A DNA stretch of 64,000 nt. It comes from Lachnospiraceae bacterium (GTDB lineage Bacteria; Bacillota; Clostridia; Lachnospirales; Lachnospiraceae). Where the stretch lies: assembly GCA_015057825.1 (NCBI GenBank), contig SVDN01000013.1, forward strand, positions 1 to 64,000. The letters are read 5' to 3'. Both the position numbers and the translations under genes were made by a program. Positions within the stretch are counted from its first letter, which is position 1, and the number at the start of each line of letters is the position of its first letter. The notes beneath the pieces are model-generated. The model made no database searches and was not told where the DNA came from. It worked only from the letters and a program-made list of their open reading frames with translations. Of the stretch, positions 44,355 to 52,049 are shown in pieces.

Positions 44355-45947
44355 TTATCTGTCTGCAGCTTTTTTCTTGTAAACAACAGCACTTGTAACG
44401 CCTGCAGCGGCAACTGCAAGAGCGATTAAGCTGATTGTAACAACAGTCATGCTGTTATCACCTGTTGAAGGTGTTGCAGCTACAGCTTCCTGAGCGATTG
44501 CATATGTTGAGAAATGTTCAACCGTAAATGTTACGGTTTTTGCATTTGCGTCATATGTGGCATCTACAGCTTCTCTGCCTGTAAGACCGATGTAATATAC
44601 AACAACTTTCTGTCCTGCAGGAACTTCTTTTTCGTAAGGAACAGTGATTGTAGCTTTTCCACCCTGTCCTTCTGTGAAGATTGGGTTACCTTCATCATCT
44701 GTAAGGCTTAAATCCAATACCATATCATATTTTGAATTTTTGTAGATAGGCTCGTCTTTAAGATCTTTCATTTCAAAAGTAATGTTATCTGTGTTTGCGG
44801 CTACAAATCCTGCCAATGCTTTTGTATCAAATGAAACTGTACCGAGTTTTGTTTTAATTTCAAGTGGTTTTGTTGCATTAACAAGCTGTGCAACGCTAAC
44901 TGCTACAACAGTTTCTTCTTTGGCATCAACAACCAAAGCGGTTTCTGTTTCTTCTACGTCAACAGGTTTAATCTGTTTTTTGTAGAATGTAAACGAGTAT
45001 TCTCTCCATTTTCCACCCATAGATTTTTGTTTTAAACTAACACTTATAGGTTTGTCAAAATCGGACACGTTTATTTCAACCATAGTCTTTCCATCTACAG
45101 ATGTAAGATTTGTAAGCTGAGAATCTGTTGCGTTCTGAGCATCAGTATAAGAGCCCATAAACATTTTTGTGTATTCACCGGATAATTCAACAACTGCAAC
45201 TCCAGTCTCAGGATTATAATCAACTACCTTATAACCTTTATCAAATTCAGTATTTGTAGCTGATTCCGAGAAATTACCTATTCTCATAATTTTCACGCCA
45301 ACAACTGCTGTTGATTCTTCTTCATTCGATACGGGCTCCGTTGGTTCGGTAGGTGTAGTCGGTGTGGATGGCTCTGTTGGTGTTGATGGTTCTGTTGGTG
45401 TTGATGATTCCTCAACCGGAAAATCAAACAATATATACAACAAAACGGTCTCTGTATTACCTTTTGTAGCAGAAAAATCTCCAAGAACCAATTTATGGCT
45501 AAAAGAATCCACATCAGAATAAGAAGAAAATACTGATGGAGAAATACCGTTAAAAGTATATGTAAATATCTGTCGAGCCGAATCATTAGAATCTTCTAAA
45601 GGTCCTGTAGGCGATACAGCTGCCATATCGCCTATTTTTATTGATGAAAAGCTATAGCCAATGCTTGTCTTTGTTGAAATTGAAATAGTCAAATCATATG
45701 TACTATCTGAATTAACTTGTAACGAAGTAGATACATTGCCAACCATGCCATTGGTTTTTTCTACGCCATCTTTATTATAATAGAATGCTGAATTAGTTAA
45801 TACATGATTGCCAACAGTCAAACTTTCAAAATAATCGCTTACACTATTGTATTTGACTTGGTCTGCAAATGCCACGCTAGGTATCATCGTAAATACCAGT
45901 ACGGCTGAAATTAAAATCATTAATTTCTTCTTAAAATTTTTAAACAT
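44355..45947 (-). CDS. Sortase-anchored surface protein under cobalamin riboswitch
   Basis: A 530-residue protein with a signal peptide (1-28, ending SVAFA). A first beta-rich domain (residues 32-190) ends before a Thr/Pro repeat linker (TEPSTP units, about 193-215). A second domain (about 225-330) has NVSDFDKPISVSLKQKSMGG and WREYSFTFYKKQ, again reminiscent of NEAT-type folds. A third region resembles surface-protein stalk domains and ends with VEHFSTYAIA. The sorting signal is TPSTGDN, then a hydrophobic helix and YKKKAADR. It is the first gene after the riboswitch, so low corrinoid should raise its synthesis. A corrinoid-capturing role is inference. Confidence 0.75.
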   Translation of the reverse strand: MFKNFKKKLMILISAVLVFTMIPSVAFADQVKYNSVSDYFESLTVGNHVLTNSAFYYNKDGVEKTNGMVGNVSTSLQVNSDSTYDLTISISTKTSIGYSFSSIKIGDMAAVSPTGPLEDSNDSARQIFTYTFNGISPSVFSSYSDVDSFSHKLVLGDFSATKGNTETVLLYILFDFPVEESSTPTEPSTPTEPSTPTTPTEPTEPVSNEEESTAVVGVKIMRIGNFSESATNTEFDKGYKVVDYNPETGVAVVELSGEYTKMFMGSYTDAQNATDSQLTNLTSVDGKTMVEINVSDFDKPISVSLKQKSMGGKWREYSFTFYKKQIKPVDVEETETALVVDAKEETVVAVSVAQLVNATKPLEIKTKLGTVSFDTKALAGFVAANTDNITFEMKDLKDEPIYKNSKYDMVLDLSLTDDEGNPIFTEGQGGKATITVPYEKEVPAGQKVVVYYIGLTGREAVDATYDANAKTVTFTVEHFSTYAIAQEAVAATPSTGDNSMTVVTISLIALAVAAAGVTSAVVYKKKAADR

Positions 45948-46020
45948 TTTGTTTTTACCTCCTGTTCTTAAACCCGATTTATACTAAATCACGTTTTTTG
46001 GCAATTATAATCGCCAAATA

Positions 46021-46047
46021 TAAAAAGGCCGCAATAAACTACGGCCA
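46021..46047 (-). terminator. Riboswitch expression-platform terminator
   Basis: On the minus strand GGCCG and CGGCC pair around a ten-base loop, followed by TTTTTATA. It lies about 35 bases after the conserved 3' end of the riboswitch and about 75 bases before the start of the first gene, as expected for control by transcription termination. Confidence 0.8.
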
Positions 46048-46080
46048 TTTCATTCCCATTTTTGCACATCTTTGTGCCCA

Positions 46081-46310
46081 CTTAATACCAAGTCTTCTGA
46101 CTTATGGCACGACGAAGTCGTGCCCTAGCGACATTTCGCTTTGCGAAATGTTGTTTTTCACGAACTTTCGTATTCTCATTTCACCTTCTCAAGGTTTCCC
46201 TTAATGGTTGGCTCTCGCCATGAAATAAGCAAACCAATTACAGCTTTGGGGTAAGCTCCGGATTCTCACCGGATTCCTTTTATTTCAATCATAAAAAATA
46301 TGATTGAAAC
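46081..46310 (-). promoter_or_regulatory. Cobalamin (B12) riboswitch
   Basis: Read on the minus strand, conserved B12-box elements occur in order: AAAGGAATCCGGTG then AGAATCCGGAGCTTACCCC, AAAGCTGTAA, GGCGAGAGCC, and the 3' element AAGTCAGAAGACTTGG. An outer stem (TTTCAATCATA/TATGATTGAAA, 46283-46309) and two strong peripheral hairpins (GGCACGAC/GTCGTGCC and CATTTCGC/GCGAAATG) are present. It lies upstream of a surface protein, an importer and corrin-ring genes, all on the same strand, and is followed by a terminator. High cobalamin should switch the operon off. The rest of 45948-46529 holds only the promoter and terminators. Confidence 0.93.
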
Positions 46311-46465
46311 GATATTAAGATTTATGAATTTAAACAGCTTTAGTTTAAAATATTTGTTAGCTTATAAAGTCTTGATTTTTTCAATACAGATTTATTTTAT
46401 ATCATGGTATACCGCTTGTCAAATAACATAACGTTATATATTATCAACCAAATGGTTATAATAAT

Positions 46466-46490
46466 AAAGTCGAGCGCAATGCTCGACTTT
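46466..46490 (-). terminator. Terminator of the Rpn-family gene
   Basis: A perfect ten-base-pair stem, AAAGTCGAGC/GCTCGACTTT with a five-base loop, is followed by ATTATTATAA on the minus strand. It lies about 40 bases after the stop codon. Confidence 0.85.
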
Positions 46491-46529
46491 ATAAACAATT
46501 TTAAAATAATATAATCAGATTCCATATTT

Positions 46530-47456
46530 TTATTCTTCAGTAGGAATCTTATCTTCGGGAAGACCTGAAATTTTCAATGCCATTTCTTTTGTCATACCTT
46601 CTTTGATACATCGCTTAAATGTTTCAATTTCTGTTTCCAGTATTCCCTCTACCTTTCCTTCTTCTTTCCCTTCTTTTTTCCCTTCAGCAAACTGCTCTCT
46701 TAATTTATCCGATGGTAATTCCAAAACTTTTCCGCCCATAACGTTATCCACCTCGTCTTGTAAGTTTTTATAACCTTTAAGTACATAATCAGCCACACGC
46801 TTCATCAAAGAAATAAGGTCTTTGTATAAAGTATCGGAACCCGCAAGAATATCTGCTTTCTTGAGTCTTTCCATGATTGAATTATACTCATCCAAAAACG
46901 CTTTTTTCTTTTCAGAATTTGTAGCGATTTTTTTAACATCTTTCTCATATTTAATTATAAAAAAGGGTAAGGTCATAAGCAAGTCTTTTTCAAAGATTTC
47001 ATCGGAATTGTATTCTTGAAGTTTCACAATCGGGATTTGATAATAATGAATTGAATCATCAGGAAATATTACTTTTACGCTTAGATTATCCGGCGTTCGT
47101 TTGTTATGCCTAAGATATATAACTGCAGATTTGGGAAATTTCATTTCATATTCGCCGTCAACGTTAACTGCGTAATCAAGTGCTATGCCAAAATCATATT
47201 CAATCATACGTATGGACATTGTTGAGTCCGGCGAGCTTTGACATTCAATGTGATAGAAGCATTTCTTGATTTCAAGTACGGAGTCGGAAATAATCTTCTT
47301 ATCCTCAGTGTGGTGCTCTGTTGAAATGTTAGTAACTTTTTCATCGTATAAATAAGATTTTTTGAAAATCTCGTTGACAAGCGGTATCACAAGCTTAGGC
47401 ATCCTTTCGATAATAGTTTTAAAAACGTCGTCAAAAATAGTATTATCCAATGACAA
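46530..47456 (-). CDS. Rpn family recombination-promoting nuclease/putative transposase (PD-(D/E)XK fold)
   Basis: A 308-residue protein. The opening DNTIFDDVFKTIIERMPKL and the core YHIECQSSPDSTMSIRMIEY contain the Glu/Gln of a PD-(D/E)XK active site; an upstream acidic pair is DSVLEI. A C-terminal Lys/Glu repeat (EGKKEGKEEGKVEG) is typical of this family. Members are DNA endonucleases that stimulate RecA-independent recombination and spread by gene transfer. It may have helped shape the scarred neighbourhood (see 47610-48119). It has its own terminator. Confidence 0.8.
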   Translation of the reverse strand: MSLDNTIFDDVFKTIIERMPKLVIPLVNEIFKKSYLYDEKVTNISTEHHTEDKKIISDSVLEIKKCFYHIECQSSPDSTMSIRMIEYDFGIALDYAVNVDGEYEMKFPKSAVIYLRHNKRTPDNLSVKVIFPDDSIHYYQIPIVKLQEYNSDEIFEKDLLMTLPFFIIKYEKDVKKIATNSEKKKAFLDEYNSIMERLKKADILAGSDTLYKDLISLMKRVADYVLKGYKNLQDEVDNVMGGKVLELPSDKLREQFAEGKKEGKEEGKVEGILETEIETFKRCIKEGMTKEMALKISGLPEDKIPTEE

Positions 47457-47609
47457 CCATCCTCCTTTACGAGTAAGTATTAAATTGATTAATTGAATTC
47501 TTTGCCGAAACGGCGCGATCAGAATTCGAACCGGATTCTCCCTAACAGATTGTTGGGATTAAATCCGTAAGAAAGTATATCAAAGATGTGATGATGAGTC
47601 AATAATATA

Positions 47610-48119
47610 TTAGAACACGTAATCCGCAATCAGATAATCACTCTCACTCTCCCCTTCTCCTGCATTAAATGACACTTTAAATTGCTTTTTGTAAGCGTTG
47701 GCTGTTAAGGCCGTTTTGTAGTCATAGTAATGAGTTGAGTAGGTCATGGAACCGCTTGTTGCGGTGTTGGGAAGATATGTTATGGTATATTGAATAGGAT
47801 CATAATATGCACTGTTGGTCGCAGCGCCAGTTACGGTGTATTTATATGACGTTTTTGTAGAACCGTTTTCTGAAAAAGTTCCCCCAAGCCCCGCTTTTTT
47901 ATAGCCCTTGGGAACCGTTGTGTATTTAACCGTATATTCCTCGCCGTATTCTACAGGATCTTTTTTCGTGTCAAACGCCGTCGTTAAGTATTTACCTGTT
48001 TGAGCTGATTTTTTGTAGTGATTGGTTGTCTGATTATAAGTATTTACAACAATCGTATAATTAAAAGCTCCTGAACCGCCAAGTGTCCAGTTAAAATGTC
48101 CATTAGGTATAAGCCATTG
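47610..48119 (-). pseudogene. 3' fragment of a surface-protein gene
   Basis: An in-frame open stretch of 169 codons ends at TAA 47610-47612 but has no plausible start; an in-frame TGA (48120-48122) lies at its upstream edge inside a hairpin. The product reads NGHFNWTLGGSGAFNYTIVV, a YTVKYTTVPKGYKKAG strand and PIQYTITYLPNTATSG. That last part resembles Listeria-Bacteroides or mucin-binding type repeats of surface proteins. It has no signal peptide or anchor. I interpret it as the remnant of a large surface-protein gene after deletion. The gap from 47457 to 47609 contains nothing else recognisable. Confidence 0.65.
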
Positions 48120-48135
48120 TCAAATGGCTTATACC
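48106..48135. repeat. Perfect 13-base inverted repeat at the pseudogene edge
   Basis: GGTATAAGCCATT (48106-48118) and AATGGCTTATACC (48123-48135) surround a four-base loop. It lies between the end of the ferredoxin/acetyltransferase gene and the truncated fragment. There is no U-tract on either strand, so it is a poor intrinsic terminator. It may mark the rearrangement joint. Confidence 0.6.
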
Positions 48136-48164
48136 TTCTGATATGCGTAGTATATCAGGCGCTT

Positions 48165-48620
48165 CTATTTCTGCAAAATCTTCGCCACATATGAGCATGT
48201 TGGATTTATAGTCAGCTTTTTCTTCTCCGCCATTTCGATGACTTTGTAGGCAAGTCTTTTGGCAATGCTTTTTCCGCCGTATTCCGAATCGACTTCTGTG
48301 TGAAACATGGTAATTGTTTCACCGTTAATCTTGTAATCGCATTCCCCGATTTTTTTACCGTCATCATAGGCTGCGCTCCTGCAATTATCTTCTTCCAAAA
48401 GCACCTTGATATCGTGATTGTAGACACAAGAAAGTGCTTTATCCGGACATTTATCCAATGCCTTCCATACTTTTGCGGCATCGGCATTTTCCAAATTCAC
48501 CCACGGTTTTTTATTAACATTAAAATTATCCGGTGCACCCATCACACAATTTCTTGAATGCACACACTTCTCCGAATCCCAAAATACTGTAATATCATCA
48601 TTTTCGTAAATTCTATGCAT
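48165..48620 (-). CDS. Fusion of divergent 4Fe-4S mono-cluster domain and GNAT-like (YjdJ) domain
   Basis: A 151-residue protein. Residues 1-75 match the YjdI/Fer4_19 type: SEKCVHSRNCVMG, then LDKCPDKALSC give four or more Cys for one cluster. Residues 85-151 match the small acetyltransferase YjdJ/NATD1 type: INGETITMFHTEVDSEYGG, GKSIAKRLAYKVIEMAEKK and PTCSYVAKIL. In Enterobacteria these are two adjacent genes, yjdI and yjdJ, and here they form one chain. The acceptor is unknown. It is downstream of a glutaredoxin gene on the same strand. Confidence 0.8.
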   Translation of the reverse strand: MHRIYENDDITVFWDSEKCVHSRNCVMGAPDNFNVNKKPWVNLENADAAKVWKALDKCPDKALSCVYNHDIKVLLEEDNCRSAAYDDGKKIGECDYKINGETITMFHTEVDSEYGGKSIAKRLAYKVIEMAEKKKLTINPTCSYVAKILQK

Positions 48621-48656
48621 AGCAAACCCCCAAAAGCAACTATTATGTAAACTTAT

Positions 48657-48896
48657 TTATCCCTGCGGATGCGCTTTAAGCCAAGCTATAATATCATCGC
48701 TCTCATACATAGGCTTTCCATCAATAAAAAGGCAAGGCACCTGTTCTTTTCCGCCCACGCTTACGAGGGTTTTTCTGTGCTCTTCGCTTTCATGTATGTT
48801 GCAAATCTCAATATCCGTTCTTTTACTTGCTTCGATTTCTCTTAAAACCTTCTTGCAATAAGGACATGTTGAAAACATATATAGTTTTAAGTTCAT
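48657..48896 (-). CDS. Glutaredoxin-like protein
   Basis: A 79-residue thioredoxin-fold protein with the CPYC active site (FSTCPYCKKVL, residues 9-19), the cis-Pro loop EQVPCLFIDG and the glutathione-type ESDDIIAWL helix. It probably reduces disulfides or mixed thiols in the cytosol. It lies 36 bases upstream of the ferredoxin/acetyltransferase gene and is separated from the STAS gene by a terminator. Confidence 0.88.
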   Translation of the reverse strand: MNLKLYMFSTCPYCKKVLREIEASKRTDIEICNIHESEEHRKTLVSVGGKEQVPCLFIDGKPMYESDDIIAWLKAHPQG

Positions 48897-48941
48897 AAAA
48901 TACCTCCTTGAATCTAAGCGATCTTAGTATTAATAAACAAG

Positions 48942-48967
48942 AAAAAGCCGAATACTTCCGGCTTTTT
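48942..48967 (-). terminator. Terminator of the RiPP/PP2C operon
   Basis: A stem AAAAAGCCG/CGGCTTTTT, followed by CTTG on the minus strand, lies about 25 bases after the STAS gene stop. It marks the likely end of the operon that starts near 61.6 kb. Confidence 0.85.
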
Positions 48968-48991
48968 CAAACATTCATTTCAATAATTCAA

Positions 48992-49306
48992 TTATTCCGC
49001 CCAATGAGCATCTACCAATTCGTCAAAGCCGGTAAGTTCGAATGTTTCACGAATATTTTCGTTGATATTCAAAACTATGACATTTGGCAAATCGTTATCT
49101 TCCATAAACTGCTGTGCCGCAAGTATGGTTCTGAGTCCGGCAGATGAAATATATTCCAAATCTTTAAAATCCAGAGTAAGTTTTTTTACATCAGGAAGCA
49201 TTGCTTCAAGTTCTTCATCGAAGCCCGGAGATGTTAAAGTATCCAACCTTCCTTCAAGCGTTATAAATAATTCTCCGTTATCCAATTGTTTATTTGTGTT
49301 AAGCAT
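48992..49306 (-). CDS. STAS-domain anti-sigma-factor antagonist-like protein
   Basis: I start at ATG 49304-49306 (SD GGGAGG), giving 104 residues. This is an RsbV/SpoIIAA-type STAS domain: FITLEGRLDTLTSPGFDEEL, TLDFKDLEYISSAGLRTIL with the phosphorylatable Ser in SSAGLR, and VIVLNINENIRETFELTGF. In partner switching it is phosphorylated by an RsbW-type kinase and dephosphorylated by a PP2C phosphatase. Both activities are encoded immediately upstream. No sigma factor gene is nearby. Confidence 0.9.
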   Translation of the reverse strand: MLNTNKQLDNGELFITLEGRLDTLTSPGFDEELEAMLPDVKKLTLDFKDLEYISSAGLRTILAAQQFMEDNDLPNVIVLNINENIRETFELTGFDELVDAHWAE

Positions 49307-49430
49307 TATACGCTTACCTCCCAAGCATCATGTATAAATTTAATTAAATCCAATTATTTAAACCTATAGAAATAGAATACCATTTAATCAGCCACTTGTC
49401 CAACTAAAATACTCATATGATGCAATTTTT

Positions 49431-52049
49431 TCAAACATTCTTTTTGATTTTCAAAATATTTTGTCCGTCTTTGTATTCGTAAGTCATATCATCCATTGTC
49501 TTTCTAACAACAAAGATTCCCAGACCGCCGATTTTTCGCTTTCTTGCGGCAAGAGTAACATCCGGAGCGTTCTTATCAAGAGGATTAAATTCCACACCTC
49601 TGTCTTTAAATGTTATTTCGATAAAGCGATTTTTAAAATCACACAAAACACCAACAATTACTTCACCTTCGCCGCCTTCGTATGCATAATTTGCAATATT
49701 TCCGAACAACTCATCGATTGCCACATCGATTTGCGCTCGAGCTTTTGGTCTGCAGGCCAACAAATCCAGTTTTTTGCCCACAAGGTCTTGAACATCCAAA
49801 ATGCTTTCGGCTTTCGCTTCAAGAACTATTTCTTCATAATCGTCCGGTTTTCCTTCAGTTCCGAAATATTCCACGCAAAGCATCGTAAGATCATCAAACT
49901 GTTCTGCATTTCCCACAAATTTTCTTACTTCGCCCTCAACGCTTTTAAGAATAATATCGGCTGAAGAATCGGCATTTAAATTGACGGCCGACAATGTTCT
50001 TTCCATTCCGAAAAGCTCATTTTCTTCGTTCATGGCTTCCGGCACGCCGTCGGTATATACAAAAAGTTTCGATCCCGGCTTCATCTGTAATTCATAATCG
50101 GTATATTTCATATTTTTCTTACCGCCGATTACAAAACCGTGTTTATCTTTAATAATTTCAAAATTACCATCCGGCTCTTTAAAAATCGGATACTCGTGTC
50201 CCGCATTGGATGCGGTTAAGATACCGCTTTCAATATCCAAAATACCGATCCATACCGTTACAAACATTTTTTCACGGTTGTTGGAACATATAAGATTATT
50301 TACATCCTCAAGAACCGTCTTTACATCTTTCTTCGCGGTCATTTGGCTTTGAATCATGCTTTTTGCCATCATCATAAACATGGCTGCAGGCACGCCTTTT
50401 CCCGATACATCCGCAATTACCATGGCAAGGTGATTTTCTCCGGCAAAGAAGAAGTCATAGAAATCTCCGCCTACCTCTTTTGCAGGTGTCATACTTGCAT
50501 ATATGTTAAATTCCGGCCTGTTTGGAAAAGCAGGGAAAATATTCGGCAACATGTCGGACTGAATTTTTGTCGCCAAATCCAATTCGGTCTTAACTCTTTC
50601 TTTTTCCACCATTTCGTCCACAAGCTCATCCACATAGTCTCGCATTTTCCCGGACATGGTTTCAAAACTTCTTGCAAGAACTTCTATTTCATCACCGGTT
50701 TTGTATATATCCTCCATTTCGAAGAACATATTAAAACCGCTTAATTCTCTTAGTTTTCCGGTCATATGAGAAATAGGCTCAACTCGTTTTTTTGCCCTTT
50801 TTGTAATAGCCACTATTACTAAAATAACCATAACAAGCAAAGCCGCAAAGGTAATAACCACGGATAAGTTAAAATACTTGTTTTCTTTGGATATTACTTC
50901 GTTTGAGTTAATATCCATTGCCAAAAGAAGGTTGTTTGTTGCTTCACTCATTTCATCAACCGATACAAATATAATCTGTACCCAACCTGATAAAGGTATA
51001 TAGCCGTATGCAGCATAATATTCCTCTCCATCGACTTCCACAATCTCAACACCTGTGTTTCCCGACAAGCCTTTATCTATAACCGCACTCAAACTTGGAT
51101 TTACGCAGTCTCTGATATCCAATGTCATATCATCCGAGACTTTCAATTCTCCTTCTTCCCTTGGAGATGATGAAAGCTGACCATCTTTACTTATAAATAC
51201 CGAAAAGCCCTTTTCTCCGATTCCGCGATCTTCTCCATTGCTATACTTTGCCATATCTTCAACATGCATGCAGCCTTCCAATACAGCAACCAACTTATCA
51301 TCAACATAAACCGGAGCGCTGTAAACTATTTCATTAAAACCATATAAACTGCTTTTAAGAGTAGATGAAAAGAAAACGTCTTTTGTTTCCAAAGCACCCT
51401 TAAACCAGCCTCTTTCTCTGGCATCATAGCGTTTTATATTGCCGTTTTCATCAAATTTTGCTTCCGATAACCTATCGTAAGAAAGGGTTACACCATCCGG
51501 AGTACAGATATAACTGTCGATATAATAATCCTCGGAAAGCAAAATCTCTTTCATTATAGGTTCGAGATTTGCCAGACGCTGCATCATTTCATAGGTTTCG
51601 GGGCTTATATTTTCATAACCGTTAGGCGCAAGAAGCTGCATTACAGGATTATCTCCGTTTTCTTTATTAGGCGGATATATTTCCTTAGGCTTGTAATTTT
51701 CGGGATGCCTAAATACATCTTCAACCTGGCTTCTTAATGTACGAAGATCTTCAGCGGCTATGCGGAACTCATCATTGCTTCGCTCTACTGCGGAATTAAT
51801 AATCTTTTGTAAGTAGTTCTCGGTAATTTCATTCATGGAATTACCGAATTCGCTTGATACAAGTTCCAATTGTTTTTTTTCTTCGGCTTTAATCATCTTA
51901 TGAAGGCCAACCAGATGGACACCAAAAACAAGCATGAAGAATGCACCCATGATAAGAACAAAGGCTACAATAAATGCTATTAATTTTCCTGCCAAGCCTT
52001 TCGGCAATATCTTCGAAGGCGACTTCATAAAACTACTCCTGTTTACCAA
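49431..52049 (-). CDS. Transmembrane sensor PP2C (SpoIIE/RsbU) phosphatase fused to RsbW-like kinase domain
   Basis: An 872-residue protein. A membrane helix lies at about residues 22-44, then a 350-residue extracytoplasmic Cache-like sensor (VYSAPVYVDDKLVAVLEGCM, YYAAYGYIPLSGWVQIIFV). A second helix at about 395-420 and a HAMP-like region follow. The PP2C domain (about 520-740) has KEVGGDFYDFFFAG, IADVSGKGVPAAMF, TASNAGHEYPIF and FVYTDGVPEAMN. The last 130 residues form an HATPase_c_2 domain (DELFGNIANYAYEG, FKDRGVEFNP, GGLGI). Phosphatase and opposing kinase on one chain is notable. The start overlaps the end of the 722-residue paralogue by 17 bases. Confidence 0.9.
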   Translation of the reverse strand: MVNRSSFMKSPSKILPKGLAGKLIAFIVAFVLIMGAFFMLVFGVHLVGLHKMIKAEEKKQLELVSSEFGNSMNEITENYLQKIINSAVERSNDEFRIAAEDLRTLRSQVEDVFRHPENYKPKEIYPPNKENGDNPVMQLLAPNGYENISPETYEMMQRLANLEPIMKEILLSEDYYIDSYICTPDGVTLSYDRLSEAKFDENGNIKRYDARERGWFKGALETKDVFFSSTLKSSLYGFNEIVYSAPVYVDDKLVAVLEGCMHVEDMAKYSNGEDRGIGEKGFSVFISKDGQLSSSPREEGELKVSDDMTLDIRDCVNPSLSAVIDKGLSGNTGVEIVEVDGEEYYAAYGYIPLSGWVQIIFVSVDEMSEATNNLLLAMDINSNEVISKENKYFNLSVVITFAALLVMVILVIVAITKRAKKRVEPISHMTGKLRELSGFNMFFEMEDIYKTGDEIEVLARSFETMSGKMRDYVDELVDEMVEKERVKTELDLATKIQSDMLPNIFPAFPNRPEFNIYASMTPAKEVGGDFYDFFFAGENHLAMVIADVSGKGVPAAMFMMMAKSMIQSQMTAKKDVKTVLEDVNNLICSNNREKMFVTVWIGILDIESGILTASNAGHEYPIFKEPDGNFEIIKDKHGFVIGGKKNMKYTDYELQMKPGSKLFVYTDGVPEAMNEENELFGMERTLSAVNLNADSSADIILKSVEGEVRKFVGNAEQFDDLTMLCVEYFGTEGKPDDYEEIVLEAKAESILDVQDLVGKKLDLLACRPKARAQIDVAIDELFGNIANYAYEGGEGEVIVGVLCDFKNRFIEITFKDRGVEFNPLDKNAPDVTLAARKRKIGGLGIFVVRKTMDDMTYEYKDGQNILKIKKNV

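Noticed and set aside
45293-45410. Short tandem repeat (TEPSTP units) as a mobile or CRISPR-like repeat
   Set aside because: It is a coding Thr/Pro linker inside a surface protein, with no spacers or flanking duplications.
46530-47456. Complete insertion sequence
   Set aside because: The Rpn-type protein is transposase-related by family name, but no terminal inverted repeats or target duplications were seen, and the gene has its own terminator.
47490-47575. tRNA-like sequence (GGTTCGAATTC on the minus strand)
   Set aside because: The T-arm-like stretch has an imperfect stem, and no matching acceptor stem, anticodon arm or D-arm could be drawn around it. Probably chance.
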